From: K189A clade bacterium
GTDB lineage: Bacteria; Pseudomonadota; Gammaproteobacteria; Pseudomonadales; Azotimanducaceae
Assembly: GCA_902631405.1 (NCBI GenBank)
Contig: CACOYI010000016.1
Span: forward strand, 1-34,850
Length of the DNA stretch: 34,850 nucleotides
Direction: 5' to 3'
Each line of letters opens with the position of its first letter. Position 1 is the stretch's first letter. A model generated the notes under the pieces. It did not search any database. It was not told where the DNA came from and saw only the letters and a list, made by a program, of their open reading frames with translations. This document shows positions 6,843 to 14,638 of this stretch, piece after piece. The position numbers and the translations under genes are program-made.

Positions 6843-7884
6843 TAAAAATCTTGGTAGTGAGTTCAACATGGTCCAGCGTTTTTGGGGAAGAGATTATGTT
6901 TTTTCCGCACTCGGTGACGGCCATGTAAACGACACTTTCCTAGCAAGACAAAAAGGTGTGCCAGAGTTGGTGTTTCAGAGATTAAACGCAAACGTTTTTG
7001 AAAATGTTGTTTTATTGCAGCATCAGACCGCGCAGCTATTAACACATCTATCCAGAGATACGAACTTTTCCGAACGCTTTGTCGTGCCCGAAATAGTCCC
7101 AAGCCTCAACGGAGAAATGGTAGTGATGCACGAAGATTCGTACTGGCGTGCGTGGCGTTTTATAGAGGGTTCCGTTTGCGATGAAAGGCTTGAAAGTATC
7201 GAACAAGTTGAGACTGCCGCGGAAGCCTTCGGTTGTTTTCAACGGGCGTTAATTGATTTCCATCCTGAAAGTTGGCGACTACAAGTCCCCAATTTTCAAT
7301 CGTTCGATTTTTATAGAGAGGAACTTCTCGCCTTTGGTAAAAGTAGCAAGAACCCATATGTTAAGGATTTGATCCTGGCAGCGGATCAGTGGGCTCACGA
7401 GGATTATTTTAAAAACGGAAAGCAATCCTATATACATGGAGACTGCAAGGTAACAAATTTATTGTTTGATGATTCATCCGATGTCGCTAAATCGATAATT
7501 GATTTGGATACCGTGCACCTGAGGTCTTGGACCTTGGACTTTGCTGATTTTGTCAGATCAGTTTGTTCAAGCAAAGGCGGGTTTAATCGTCTCTTCTACG
7601 TCTCAGCATTACGGGGCTTCTTGCGGGGAAAAGAAATCTCGCGAGAGGATCTTATGCTGTCAATGGACTCGCTGATAAGGGGGCCCATTGCTATCACATT
7701 AATGTTAGCGATTAGATTTGCCTCAGATCACTTGAGAGGGGATGTATATTTCAATGTCAAGGAACATGGCGAGAATCTGCAAAGATCGTTAGAGCAATAC
7801 CGCCTTTTCAAAGAGTTCCAAGATTCACAATTGTGGATGTCAGAGGTTTTTGATCAGATGCGGACGGATTTAATTAAAGAATGA
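6835..7884 (+). CDS. APH-fold kinase, N-acetylhexosamine 1-kinase-like
   Basis: 349-aa aminoglycoside-phosphotransferase-fold small-molecule kinase. The Brenner motif is HGDCKVTN (His201, Asp203, Asn208) and the metal-binding Asp is in IIDLDTV (223-225). The N-terminal lobe has GDGHVNDTFLA and QRLNANVF, the pattern typical of NahK-like N-acetylhexosamine kinases. It overlaps the hexosaminidase stop by 8 bp, so GlcNAc or GalNAc released by that enzyme is the natural substrate, giving the sugar 1-phosphate. The 1-position is inferred from family resemblance only. The next gene overlaps through ATGA. Confidence 0.82.
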   Translation: MADKNLGSEFNMVQRFWGRDYVFSALGDGHVNDTFLARQKGVPELVFQRLNANVFENVVLLQHQTAQLLTHLSRDTNFSERFVVPEIVPSLNGEMVVMHEDSYWRAWRFIEGSVCDERLESIEQVETAAEAFGCFQRALIDFHPESWRLQVPNFQSFDFYREELLAFGKSSKNPYVKDLILAADQWAHEDYFKNGKQSYIHGDCKVTNLLFDDSSDVAKSIIDLDTVHLRSWTLDFADFVRSVCSSKGGFNRLFYVSALRGFLRGKEISREDLMLSMDSLIRGPIAITLMLAIRFASDHLRGDVYFNVKEHGENLQRSLEQYRLFKEFQDSQLWMSEVFDQMRTDLIKE

Positions 7885-8270
7885 CAAAGAGTCGCTCTCA
7901 TGTTTTTTTGATGGGTTTGTATCCATCAAGTTTCAATCGACTGCAGATGGTGGTTGTGATTGTCGCGCAAATTTTCTTTTCCGGCTGCGCTGGTATACAG
8001 AATCCCCCGGAATTCGTCACTGGAGATATGCCAAACTATCCGGAGGCAGCTAAAGCTAACAGGACCAATGGCTGGGTTGACGTGGAGTATTTGATTTCAC
8101 CTCAAGGAGAGACAAGCAGCATTTCGGTCATTGCGTCCAGTCCCTCGGGGGTCTTTGACGAGGCTGCTCTGGAAGCGGTTGCCACTTGGCGTTTTAGAGT
8201 GATCGGGATCGAGTCGGATCAGCTTCAAATGAAACGAATTAGTAGGCTGGTCTTCAAGTTAGAGGATTAG
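7881..8270 (+). CDS. Small lipoprotein with TonB C-terminal domain
   Basis: 129 aa. A hydrophobic segment ends in a lipobox-like FSGC (Cys36), followed by a TonB_C fold: YPEAAKANRTNGWVDVEYLI, GETSSISVIASSPSGVFDEA and the diagnostic ALEAVATWRFRV. Unlike real TonB it has no proline-rich linker and is anchored close to the domain, so it may be a TonB-like energy partner, a periplasmic adaptor or a decoy. It starts with ATG overlapping the kinase stop (ATGA), tying it to the amino-sugar operon; a transport role is plausible, but no TonB-dependent receptor is in the window. Confidence 0.8.
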   Translation: MTKSRSHVFLMGLYPSSFNRLQMVVVIVAQIFFSGCAGIQNPPEFVTGDMPNYPEAAKANRTNGWVDVEYLISPQGETSSISVIASSPSGVFDEAALEAVATWRFRVIGIESDQLQMKRISRLVFKLED

Positions 8271-8298
8271 GACGAATTTGCCCTGAGTTTGATGAGAT

Positions 8299-8751
8299 TT
8301 ATGTTTTTTTAATGGCATAGATGCCGGTAAAAGAACTTGCAACATCGTCGTTCTTGAGGGTGACCGAGGTAGAGAGCTCAATCCTTGCCTTTTCGTTACT
8401 GACTAGATCTTCAGCGAAAGTCGTTTTATTGGGAAACGTGCACTCCACGAGAATCTCTTCTGTTACAGGCTTCGCGTAGTCGATAGAGCCTTTCGCAATG
8501 ACAATAGACGCAGAGACTTTCAGCAGGCGAAGCTGAAGGTAAACCATACTCCATCCTGCTAGCGCCTGTATCGCGTAAAGACTTCCCGCAAAAGCTGTCC
8601 CGTGCACGTTGGTGTTGGGTTCCAAAGAAGCGGAGCACTTTAGAGTGCTTTCATCGAACTTGATGGCTCTCATTGACATGGCTTTTGATAGGGGTATTTT
8701 TTTATACCAGATCTCTTCCAGGTGCCTGCACGGTTCGATGAGTTTAGTCAT
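8299..8751 (-). CDS. YiiD-type hotdog thioesterase
   Basis: 150-aa hotdog-fold protein of the YiiD C-terminal/thioesterase class. The hallmark is NTNVHGTAFAGSLYAI (46-61), followed by the helix ALAGWSMVYLQL. It contains only this domain, without the GNAT domain found in E. coli YiiD. Expected to act on acyl-thioesters in the cytoplasm; the substrate is unknown. Start ATG 8751 lies 15 bp from the divergent small gene at 8767, so their promoters must overlap each other's coding regions or be shared. Confidence 0.82.
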   Translation of the reverse strand: MTKLIEPCRHLEEIWYKKIPLSKAMSMRAIKFDESTLKCSASLEPNTNVHGTAFAGSLYAIQALAGWSMVYLQLRLLKVSASIVIAKGSIDYAKPVTEEILVECTFPNKTTFAEDLVSNEKARIELSTSVTLKNDDVASSFTGIYAIKKT

Positions 8752-8766
8752 TTTTTCTAACGGTTT

Positions 8767-9093
8767 TTGGATAGATTATTGATAAGTGTGAATCTGGTTG
8801 ACAGTGATGTCTACGAAGTAATCGTGAGCGATAGAGTAGAGACAAAACTTGAAAATGGTCGAGTCAAAATGCGTGGAGAGAGTGTCTATCGAGTTCACAT
8901 GTCGCAGGCTCAGTATCGAGAAATTTGTGGTGCGACAACGACCCATGAATGGGTATTGCTGAATGTATTTCAGTATTTGATTCAGGAAGAGCAATTTGCT
9001 GACTTGCCAACGAGTTTTGATTTGCAGGATTTGGAAAACAAACTGCCAGGCTTTTTAAGCGAGATTCGACGAAGGATCGGCCTCTCAGATTAG
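8767..9093 (+). CDS. Uncharacterised small protein
   Basis: 108 aa, acidic, without signal peptide or membrane segment. Beta-rich N-terminal half (YEVIVSDRVETKLENGRVKM) and helical C-terminal half ending in LPGFLSEIRRRIGLSD. I do not recognise it. The start is TTG 8767; alternatives are TTG 8779 and GTG 8788. It is divergent from the thioesterase. Steady codon pattern and a sensible hydrophobic rhythm support coding. Confidence 0.55.
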   Translation: MDRLLISVNLVDSDVYEVIVSDRVETKLENGRVKMRGESVYRVHMSQAQYREICGATTTHEWVLLNVFQYLIQEEQFADLPTSFDLQDLENKLPGFLSEIRRRIGLSD

Positions 9094-9161
9094 TGCTCTC
9101 GATTTGTTAGAAATTTACGGAGCCACTGTTAAGCTTCAAGCGGTAACCTAGGAAGGTCGGC

Positions 9162-10454
9162 ATGAAAACTATTTTGAGGAATTTTTCGTTATCTCTGGCC
9201 TTATTAACCCCTCAGATCCAGGCAACTACTTCTATTCCGCAACTTGTTGAGGAAATTACGCCCAGTGTGATTGAGTGGCGCAGGGACATTCATCAGAATC
9301 CAGAGTTGTCTAATCGGGAGTACCGCACTTCCAGGGTAGTTGCGGAACACCTGCGTTCTCTTGGATTAGAAGTGAAAACTAATATCGCTAAAACAGGTGT
9401 TGTCGGGATTCTGCGAGGCTCAACCGATGGACCCGTTATAGCTCTGAGGGCAGATATGGATGCCTTGCCAGTAACGGAGAAAACTGGCCTCCCCTTCGCT
9501 TCAACGGTGATAGGCGAATATGAAGGCCGAGAAGTTGGTGTTATGCATGCCTGCGGCCATGATGCGCACGTTGCAATATTAATGGGTGTCGCCTCAGTTT
9601 TATCGCAGATTCAAAGTCGGTTGAATGGGACCGTGAAGTTTATTTTCCAACCAGCCGAAGAGGGTGCTCCCAAGGGTGAAGAGGGGGGCGCAAAATTAAT
9701 GGTCGATGAGGGCGTCCTTAACGATCCCCCGGTCGATGCGATAGTGGGCCTTCATATCTCGCAGGGTGGACCAGCAGGGACTGCGAGCTATCGAACGCGC
9801 GGATTTATGGCAAGCGCTCAACGTTTCGACGTTCGGGTGGAGGGCAAGCAGACGCATGGGGCTCGACCCTGGTCTGGGATCGACCCAATTGTGGTATCCG
9901 CACAGATAATTAACGGCCTTCAGACAATTGTGAGCCGTCAGATCGATATAACCCAGCATCCTGCAGTAGTCACCGTTGGAACGATTTCTGCTGGTGTGAG
10001 GATGAACATCGTCCCAGATGAAGCAGTATTTTCTGGAACTATCCGCACCTTTGACTCTTCCGTGCGTAGGGAAGTCCACGCGAAAATAAGGTCGATTGTG
10101 GAAAATGTATCGGAATCAATGGGTGCAAAAGGTTTTGTCGAAATTGACCCTGGTGTACCCGTCACGTTCAATGACGTGGACCTTGCAGAATCGTTGGTTC
10201 CGTCCTTAGAGAGTGTTTATGGTCCGAGCAATGTGTTCCAGTCACCTCGTATTACGGGTGCCGAGGACTTCTCTTTTTTTCAAGAAGAAATACCTGGATT
10301 CTTTTTCTTTATTGGAGGAAGACCTGAGAGTATTTCACCAACCAACGCGATCCCTAATCACTCACCTTATTTTTCTATTGATGAGAGAGCTCTGCCTCCA
10401 GCGGTTCACGCTATGTCTCGCATCGCGCTAGATTTTTTATCCTCGAGTCGTTAG
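9162..10454 (+). CDS. Exported M20-family amidohydrolase/peptidase
   Basis: 430-aa zinc hydrolase of the M20D (hippurate/indole-acetyl-amino-acid hydrolase, AmhX/HipO) type, removing an acyl group from an N-acyl amino acid or peptide. A signal peptide spans residues 1-21 (cleavage near IQA-TT). Metal and catalytic signatures: RADMDALP (97-104), MHACGHDAH (128-136) and QPAEEG (163-168). The dimerisation domain follows (THGARPW), and the final metal His lies in PNHSPYF. Start ATG 9162 has AGGAAGG upstream. Export means it should act in the periplasm on scavenged N-acyl amino acids. It is monocistronic and convergent with the MBL-fold gene. Confidence 0.92.
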   Translation: MKTILRNFSLSLALLTPQIQATTSIPQLVEEITPSVIEWRRDIHQNPELSNREYRTSRVVAEHLRSLGLEVKTNIAKTGVVGILRGSTDGPVIALRADMDALPVTEKTGLPFASTVIGEYEGREVGVMHACGHDAHVAILMGVASVLSQIQSRLNGTVKFIFQPAEEGAPKGEEGGAKLMVDEGVLNDPPVDAIVGLHISQGGPAGTASYRTRGFMASAQRFDVRVEGKQTHGARPWSGIDPIVVSAQIINGLQTIVSRQIDITQHPAVVTVGTISAGVRMNIVPDEAVFSGTIRTFDSSVRREVHAKIRSIVENVSESMGAKGFVEIDPGVPVTFNDVDLAESLVPSLESVYGPSNVFQSPRITGAEDFSFFQEEIPGFFFFIGGRPESISPTNAIPNHSPYFSIDERALPPAVHAMSRIALDFLSSSR

Positions 10455-10482
10455 ATCCGACTCCGCAGCTCCTTGTTCTTCT

Positions 10483-11460
10483 CTACAGGCCCCAGCATTC
10501 TTCGTCGTTTCCGAAAAGGACTGGGCCATCATAGCTTTTCTCAATGGCTTGTCTTGATAGACTTTCTCGTCCTCGAGTGCGGTTGGTTCTTCCCGCAAGA
10601 ATCAGCATTCGGGCATCTGCCTGACTAGCTACTTTGCCCAGCTCTGAAGGCAGTGCATAAAGCTCTCTCAAGCGGCCTCGAGACACCTCTGGTATGGAGT
10701 GCTCGACGATTAGCGCGTCGGCGTTTTTAGCAAAATCCCTAATCACATCTTTATCGTTATTGAACGCCCCCGCGAAAACGATGGATTGTCCAGCAAGTTC
10801 GACTCTCCAGGCAATTGCGGGGATCTCACCATGGTTTATCGCTACGGCAGATAACTTAAAACTCGCTCTTCTAAACTTTGCCCAGATTCGGTTGCCAAGA
10901 GATGGCACCGACACCGCGCGGACTTTAAATTGATTCAGTTTTCTTTCGCTCAGAAGCCCGCTCAGACTCGGATAAACACCATTTGGGCCGGCGATTCTTT
11001 GGAGTAAATCTTCTGTGCCGGGAATAAAACTACCACCGCTATCTGGACCTAAAATGGTCAGCCAAGTTTTGCGATCGCCAGTGTCTCTAAAAGTTAAATA
11101 TGCGGGTAAGTCGCTTGTTTGTTTCGCGGTGTTTTGAGTGAGCAAAATCGCTTCCAAATCTTCAAATTTGGCGCCGGATTGGTCGAAAGCGACCGAGGAA
11201 CCGGCGCCGGCGTCGACTAGTGCTATGGCCCGGTTATCCCGCCAGATAAGAAAACTAGGTGAGCGCTGATTGTCGTTAAGTTCACCGCCTCCCGCCCCCA
11301 AGATTTCGACCCAAATGCCCGTGTCACCGCAATGTCGGCTCTCTCCAAAGGTCAAGGAACTTAAGACCGTTAAAAGGATCAGCGACATCTTGGCGGGCCA
11401 TTTGTTAAACCTCGGCAAGTTGATCAATCTCACGAATAATCTCATCACTGTCGACCTCAT
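10483..11460 (-). CDS. Metallo-beta-lactamase-fold protein with lost metal site
   Basis: 325 aa, exported (hydrophobic MSLILLTVLSSLTFG from residue 25). The MBL fold is recognisable: VEILGAGGGE, ALVDAGAG, LEAILLTQNTAKQTSDLPA, AVAINHGEIPAIAWRVE, SIVFAGAF and ADALIVEHS. The zinc motif HxHxDH is replaced by Q-N-T-A-K-Q (residues 109-114), and the usual bridging Asp (GDT) is GAF at 231-233. Only His210 survives. It should therefore not hydrolyse by the standard mechanism and is a probable pseudoenzyme. The start at 11460 lies inside nadE with GGAG upstream; ATG 11445 and ATG 11388 are alternatives. Cotranscribed with nadE. Confidence 0.8.
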   Translation of the reverse strand: MRSTVMRLFVRLINLPRFNKWPAKMSLILLTVLSSLTFGESRHCGDTGIWVEILGAGGGELNDNQRSPSFLIWRDNRAIALVDAGAGSSVAFDQSGAKFEDLEAILLTQNTAKQTSDLPAYLTFRDTGDRKTWLTILGPDSGGSFIPGTEDLLQRIAGPNGVYPSLSGLLSERKLNQFKVRAVSVPSLGNRIWAKFRRASFKLSAVAINHGEIPAIAWRVELAGQSIVFAGAFNNDKDVIRDFAKNADALIVEHSIPEVSRGRLRELYALPSELGKVASQADARMLILAGRTNRTRGRESLSRQAIEKSYDGPVLFGNDEECWGL

Positions 11461-13345
11461 CTGGCATTCTCCAGTCTCCTCGCGGGGAGAGGCTTACGGT
11501 GCCTATTTTGGGTCCAGGAGGCAATGTAGTTCTTTTGAACTGTTGGCCCATAAACCTCTGAAAGAACACTTTCATCCATTTTAGGATTTCGAGTTCTGTA
11601 TAAATATTTGAGAAGGCTATGCGGCATAGTTGGAAAATTCTAGTGGGAGTGCTGCCGTTTCTCACAAAGTGAAAGAGAAAGAAATCATGAAGTTCGTAGG
11701 GACCGACAATGGCCTCTGTCTCTTGATTAATTTGATCACCTTCGTTCTTCAATAACTCTGGGCTTATTGGTGTATCAAGAACATCTCTTAACGTCTCGCT
11801 TATCGCAGGATTTTCCCGCGTAACGCTATCGGCGTAGCAACTAATTATGAATTTCACAAGCGTCTTCGGCACTCCCACATTAACGTTATAGCCAGAGATA
11901 TGGTCGGCATTGAATGTGCACCAGCCCAAAGCCAGTTCGCTCAGATCGCCTGTCCCAACGACTATCCCACCCATTTTATTTGCGAGGTTAAAAAGTAATT
12001 TAGTTCTTTCTCTTGCTTGGGCATTTTCATAGACGGTGTCGTTACCAATTTCGTGCCGCAAGCTTGAAAGGTGGGCTTCAACCGCCGAATCGATGGAAAT
12101 TATTTCTGGCTTTACGCCAAATAATTCTCCTAGTTTTATCGCATTATTTTTTGTCCTGTCAGTGGTCCCGGGTCCTGGCATCGTTACGGGATAGATGAAG
12201 TCGTTAGTTTTCTCCAGCTTTTTCGTCGCCATAATCGAGACAATAAAAGCAAGCGTAGAGTCAAGGCCTCCCGATATACCAATGACGAGGCACTTCGAGT
12301 TGCTCGCCAAAACTCTCCTTGCTAAGCCAGAGCTTTGGATATCCAATATTTCAAAAGCTCGTTCATTAAGCTCTATTGAGTCTTTTGGTACGAATGGATG
12401 CTTTGACACAATTCTGTTTAGCTTCTCAATTGGTGGGCGTGCGGCCTGACATGTTCTCAACGAAAAGCGTTTTACAGGGTTCTCAAAAAAAGTCTTATTT
12501 TGGCGTCGGTCGTGTTTTATCTTGTTAATGTCGAGATCAGTCATGAGGGCTGCAGGGGACCCAGAAAGGCGTGCGCTTTCTGCGATGATTTCACCACACT
12601 CTGCGATCAGGCAGTGTCCACCAAAAACAATATCTTTTGTCGACTCCGAGACATTTGAGCTGCAGTAGACGTAGGCTCCGATATTCTTAGCGCTTGCCAT
12701 TTTCACTAAGTCTCTTCGATACCGAGCCTTGTTTACAAGCTCATTGCTCGCGGATAGGTTTAGGACTACGTGCGCGCCAGCAATACTCGCTCGTGAACTC
12801 GGTGGCGTTGGCGCCCAAAGATCCTCGCAGATCTCAGCTGCGATCAACGTTCCTGATAAGTCAAACAAAATGTCGGTCCGCACGGGGAAGGTGCCAAAAA
12901 TAGGGTCATTCTCGACTTCATTGATCTCTCCGCCAGGCGAAAACCATCTTTTTTCATAGAATTCTTGATAATTTGGTAGAAAGCTTTTGGGGACGAGTCC
13001 GAGCAGTCGATTTTCGCTGATTACCGCTGCACAGTTTATGAGTCTGCCGTCGCGCAATAGCCATGGTGTCCCTACGACCAAAAAAGGCACCGATGATTTT
13101 GAGACAAGGGTGGCGAGGCAATCTCGACAAGCTGCGAGCAATCCATCCGAGAGAAAAAGATCCTCGGCGGTGTAACCGCTCAGACAAAGTTCGGGGAATA
13201 ATGCTATGGACACGTTTTCCTTCTGAAGTTTAGAGATCTGTTCAAGGATCGCCGCCGCATTCTTGGTGGGCTCAGCAATAGCCGGCTCGAACGGGATCGC
13301 AGCCACCCGCAAATATCCAAGTTCAGAGAAATTCGTACCAATCAT
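11405..13345 (-). CDS. nadE: Glutamine-dependent NAD+ synthetase
   Basis: Last step of NAD synthesis: amidates nicotinic acid adenine dinucleotide with ammonia from glutamine. The 646-aa protein has two domains. The N-terminal nitrilase-type glutaminase has the triad Glu52 (FPELCLSGY), Lys120 (VPKSFLPNY) and Cys173 (AEICEDLW). The C-terminal synthetase has the ATP-PPi loop SGGLDS (358-363) and VGTGDLSELALGW. The length is that of the long type typical of actinobacterial and some proteobacterial enzymes. The start ATG 13345 has only a weak Shine-Dalgarno. The 3' end overlaps the MBL-fold gene by about 56 bp. Confidence 0.95.
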   Translation of the reverse strand: MIGTNFSELGYLRVAAIPFEPAIAEPTKNAAAILEQISKLQKENVSIALFPELCLSGYTAEDLFLSDGLLAACRDCLATLVSKSSVPFLVVGTPWLLRDGRLINCAAVISENRLLGLVPKSFLPNYQEFYEKRWFSPGGEINEVENDPIFGTFPVRTDILFDLSGTLIAAEICEDLWAPTPPSSRASIAGAHVVLNLSASNELVNKARYRRDLVKMASAKNIGAYVYCSSNVSESTKDIVFGGHCLIAECGEIIAESARLSGSPAALMTDLDINKIKHDRRQNKTFFENPVKRFSLRTCQAARPPIEKLNRIVSKHPFVPKDSIELNERAFEILDIQSSGLARRVLASNSKCLVIGISGGLDSTLAFIVSIMATKKLEKTNDFIYPVTMPGPGTTDRTKNNAIKLGELFGVKPEIISIDSAVEAHLSSLRHEIGNDTVYENAQARERTKLLFNLANKMGGIVVGTGDLSELALGWCTFNADHISGYNVNVGVPKTLVKFIISCYADSVTRENPAISETLRDVLDTPISPELLKNEGDQINQETEAIVGPYELHDFFLFHFVRNGSTPTRIFQLCRIAFSNIYTELEILKWMKVFFQRFMGQQFKRTTLPPGPKIGTVSLSPRGDWRMPDEVDSDEIIREIDQLAEV

Positions 13346-13384
13346 TGGCTCATTTTAGCTGGAAAATGTCAGGTTAGTCGCTGA

Positions 13385-13427
13385 TTTGGGACGCAAATTA
13401 GATATTCTGTTTTTAATTTGTCTCAAA
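13385..13427. promoter_or_regulatory. Imperfect inverted repeat between divergent nadE and acyl-CoA dehydrogenase genes
   Basis: TTTGGGACGCAAATTA at 13385-13400 is mirrored by TAATTTGTCTCAAA at 13414-13427 with one mismatch and one inserted base. The arms are separated by 13 AT-rich bases. The position, centred in the 160-bp divergent gap, fits an operator for a dimeric repressor controlling the fatty-acyl genes. The binding protein is unknown. Confidence 0.4.
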
Positions 13428-13504
13428 AAGTTCGGGCATAGCGAAAGATTTGAGCTGAATGTACACTTGTGACGCAAGGGGAAAGATCATGTATAGGGGG
13501 AAAG

Positions 13505-14623
13505 ATGAATTTTGAATTCTCAGAAGAACAAGAGTTGTTAAGGGAGCAAGCGCGGGGTTTCCTGGCGGATAATTGCGCCCCGAGCGTCGTGAGAGGTGTT
13601 TTGGATTCACAGGGTGACTACGATGCAGACCTGTGGAAGAAAGTAGCGGAAATGGGTTGGACCTCTACAGTGATCCCAGAAGAATTTGGCGGTCTCGGAC
13701 TATCTTATTTAGAGTTGGTGGTAGTTGCTGAGGAGCTGGGACGAGCGGTGGCTCCTATACCTTTTAGCTCATCGGTTTATCTCGCAACTGAGGCGATATT
13801 GGCAAACGGATCTGTTGAACAGAAAGAGAAGTGGCTGCCAAAGTTAGCTTCGGGAGAAGTTGTTGGTACCTTCGCTTTAGCAGAGGGTAGCGGACGCCCC
13901 TCGGCGGAGTCGTTGAATACAAGATTTGAGGCGGGAAAGTTGACCGGCAAAAAGCTACCAGTCCCTGATGGAAATATTGCCGACTTTGCAGTGATCGTTA
14001 CAAAAAGTGATACGGGTGATGGCGCCTCTCTCGCTTTAGTTGAGTTGAATCAGGAAGCTGTCATCAGGAGCTCGGTTCGAACCTTGGATTTTTCTAGAGG
14101 TCACGCCAGCATTGAGTTTAAGGGAGCGGAGGCGGAAATTTTGGGTGCCGATGGCTCGGGCTGGTCCGCGATGGAATCTTTAATGGATCGCGCTGCAGTC
14201 ATGTTTGCTTGGGAGCAGGTCGGAATTGCTGATGCTGCTCTTGAGCAGGCCAGAGACTACGCGATGGGGCGTTATGCTTTTGGCCGGGCGATAGCGTCTT
14301 ATCAAGCGATTAAGCACAAGCTGGCTGACATGTACGTAAAGAATACGTTGGCAAGGAGCAACTGCTATTACGGTGCATGGGCGCTTAATTCTGATAGTTC
14401 TGAGCTTGGTTTGGCAGCGGCGACAGCTAGGGTTGGTGCTATTCAAGCATCTGTGAATGCGGCGCAGGAGAATGTACAGACACACGGCGGGATGGGTTTT
14501 ACTTGGGAATTTGATTGTCAATTCTTTTACAGGAGAGCGAAGCTGTTGAGCGTTAACATCGGCAGCGAGGGATTTTGGCAGGACAAACTCATAACCGCTT
14601 ACGAACAATCGAACGTAGCTTAA
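13505..14623 (+). CDS. Acyl-CoA dehydrogenase, probable beta subunit of a pair
   Basis: 372-aa flavoprotein of the acyl-CoA dehydrogenase fold. N-terminal helical domain starts FEFSEEQELLREQARGFLAD; the C-terminal domain has YAFGRAIASYQAIKH and THGGMGFTWEFDCQFFYRRA. The usual FAD/active-site motif YEGTxEI is replaced by IGSEGFWQDKL, and the central FAD strand is divergent (FALAEGSGRPSAES). This is typical of non-catalytic partners in heteromeric ACADs such as FadE/ChsE pairs. ATG 13505 is preferred to the upstream GTG/ATG options because AGGGGG precedes it. The gene lies 15 bp before the second subunit. Confidence 0.88.
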   Translation: MNFEFSEEQELLREQARGFLADNCAPSVVRGVLDSQGDYDADLWKKVAEMGWTSTVIPEEFGGLGLSYLELVVVAEELGRAVAPIPFSSSVYLATEAILANGSVEQKEKWLPKLASGEVVGTFALAEGSGRPSAESLNTRFEAGKLTGKKLPVPDGNIADFAVIVTKSDTGDGASLALVELNQEAVIRSSVRTLDFSRGHASIEFKGAEAEILGADGSGWSAMESLMDRAAVMFAWEQVGIADAALEQARDYAMGRYAFGRAIASYQAIKHKLADMYVKNTLARSNCYYGAWALNSDSSELGLAAATARVGAIQASVNAAQENVQTHGGMGFTWEFDCQFFYRRAKLLSVNIGSEGFWQDKLITAYEQSNVA

Positions 14624-14638
14624 ATTAGGAGACACAAG

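Noticed and set aside
13469-13504. Longer N-terminus for the first acyl-CoA dehydrogenase
   Set aside because: ATG 13505 has AGGGGG upstream and matches the family start; the extra 12 residues do not.
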